NCBI RefSeq assembly: GCF_000758605.1
Contig: NZ_CP009282.1
Coordinates: 5,394,001 to 5,458,000, forward strand
Reading direction: 5' to 3'
DNA: 64,000 bases
Source of the DNA: Paenibacillus sp. FSL R5-0912
Lineage (GTDB): Bacteria > Bacillota > Bacilli > Paenibacillales > Paenibacillaceae
Shown: positions 63,919-64,000 of the stretch, piece by piece
Numbering within the stretch: the first letter of the stretch is position 1
How the letters are laid out: every line of letters starts with the position of its first letter
Position numbers and translations under genes: made by a program
The notes under the pieces: model-generated
The model's input: only the letters and a program-made list of their open reading frames with translations
Database searches by the model: none
What the model was told of the DNA's origin: nothing

Positions 63919-64000
63919 ATGAAAAAACGCATTCTCTATCTGTTGATCATTGTTGCTGGCGCAGTTTTAATCTTATTATCCATGATCGGTTTTGAAACGT
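63919..64000 (+). CDS. Start of a membrane or secreted protein (cut by window)
   Basis: Frame MKKRILYLLIIVAGAVLILLSMIGFET runs off the right edge. CTAGGAG precedes ATG. Only a basic start and one hydrophobic segment are visible. It follows the ABC exporter by 30 bp on the same strand, so may be a third component of that operon. Confidence 0.6.
   Translation, partial: MKKRILYLLIIVAGAVLILLSMIGFET

Overview
The window looks like a chromosomal segment of a Paenibacillus-type Gram-positive soil or plant-associated bacterium. The basis is the gene style: three YesM/YesN-type two-component pairs, three CUT1 sugar ABC transporters with lipobox binding proteins, very large S-layer-anchored (SLH) glycosidases, many cytoplasmic glycoside hydrolases, GGAGG ribosome sites with some TTG/GTG starts, and cre-like catabolite-control sites. 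No rRNA, tRNA or CRISPR array was seen.

Left part (1-22.6 kb): a response regulator (cut by the left edge) and histidine kinase face a divergent sugar ABC operon (binding protein, two permeases). A lone TnpB element (about 6.81-8.19 kb) follows. Next is a 2224-residue secreted protein with a GH59 (galactocerebrosidase-like) catalytic domain and three SLH motifs, then a second ABC operon reading the same way, and a divergent kinase/regulator pair. These probably form a galactoside sensing, hydrolysis and uptake unit.

Middle (22.6-34 kb): a LacI regulator with its own operator and a GH36 alpha-galactosidase; a TetR/MMPL efflux pair; degraded gene remnants; an HxlR regulator with cardiolipin synthase and a divergent quinone reductase; and a small AT-rich island with a membrane protein and a broken secreted-peptide gene.

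Right part (34-59 kb): the most notable system, a probable N-glycan utilisation locus. One minus-strand run encodes a kinase, regulator, binding lipoprotein, two LplB/LplC-type permeases, GH3, GH38, GH125, GH130, a second GH38 and GH20. Just upstream lies a separately transcribed SLH-anchored GH85 endo-beta-N-acetylglucosaminidase. The inferred flow is: GH85 releases N-glycans at the cell surface, the ABC transporter imports them, and signal-less enzymes dismantle them in the cytoplasm. GH38 and GH125 would remove alpha-mannose, GH20 antennary GlcNAc, GH3 possibly the plant-type xylose, and the GH130 phosphorylase would split the Man-GlcNAc core. Two translationally coupled GH43 enzymes for arabinoxylan-type substrates follow, and the window ends in a BcrAB-like ABC exporter and a truncated gene.

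Sites worth noting are five cre-like sequences, a hairpin behind each of the three binding-protein genes, a family of look-alike terminators, and several intergenic repeat structures.
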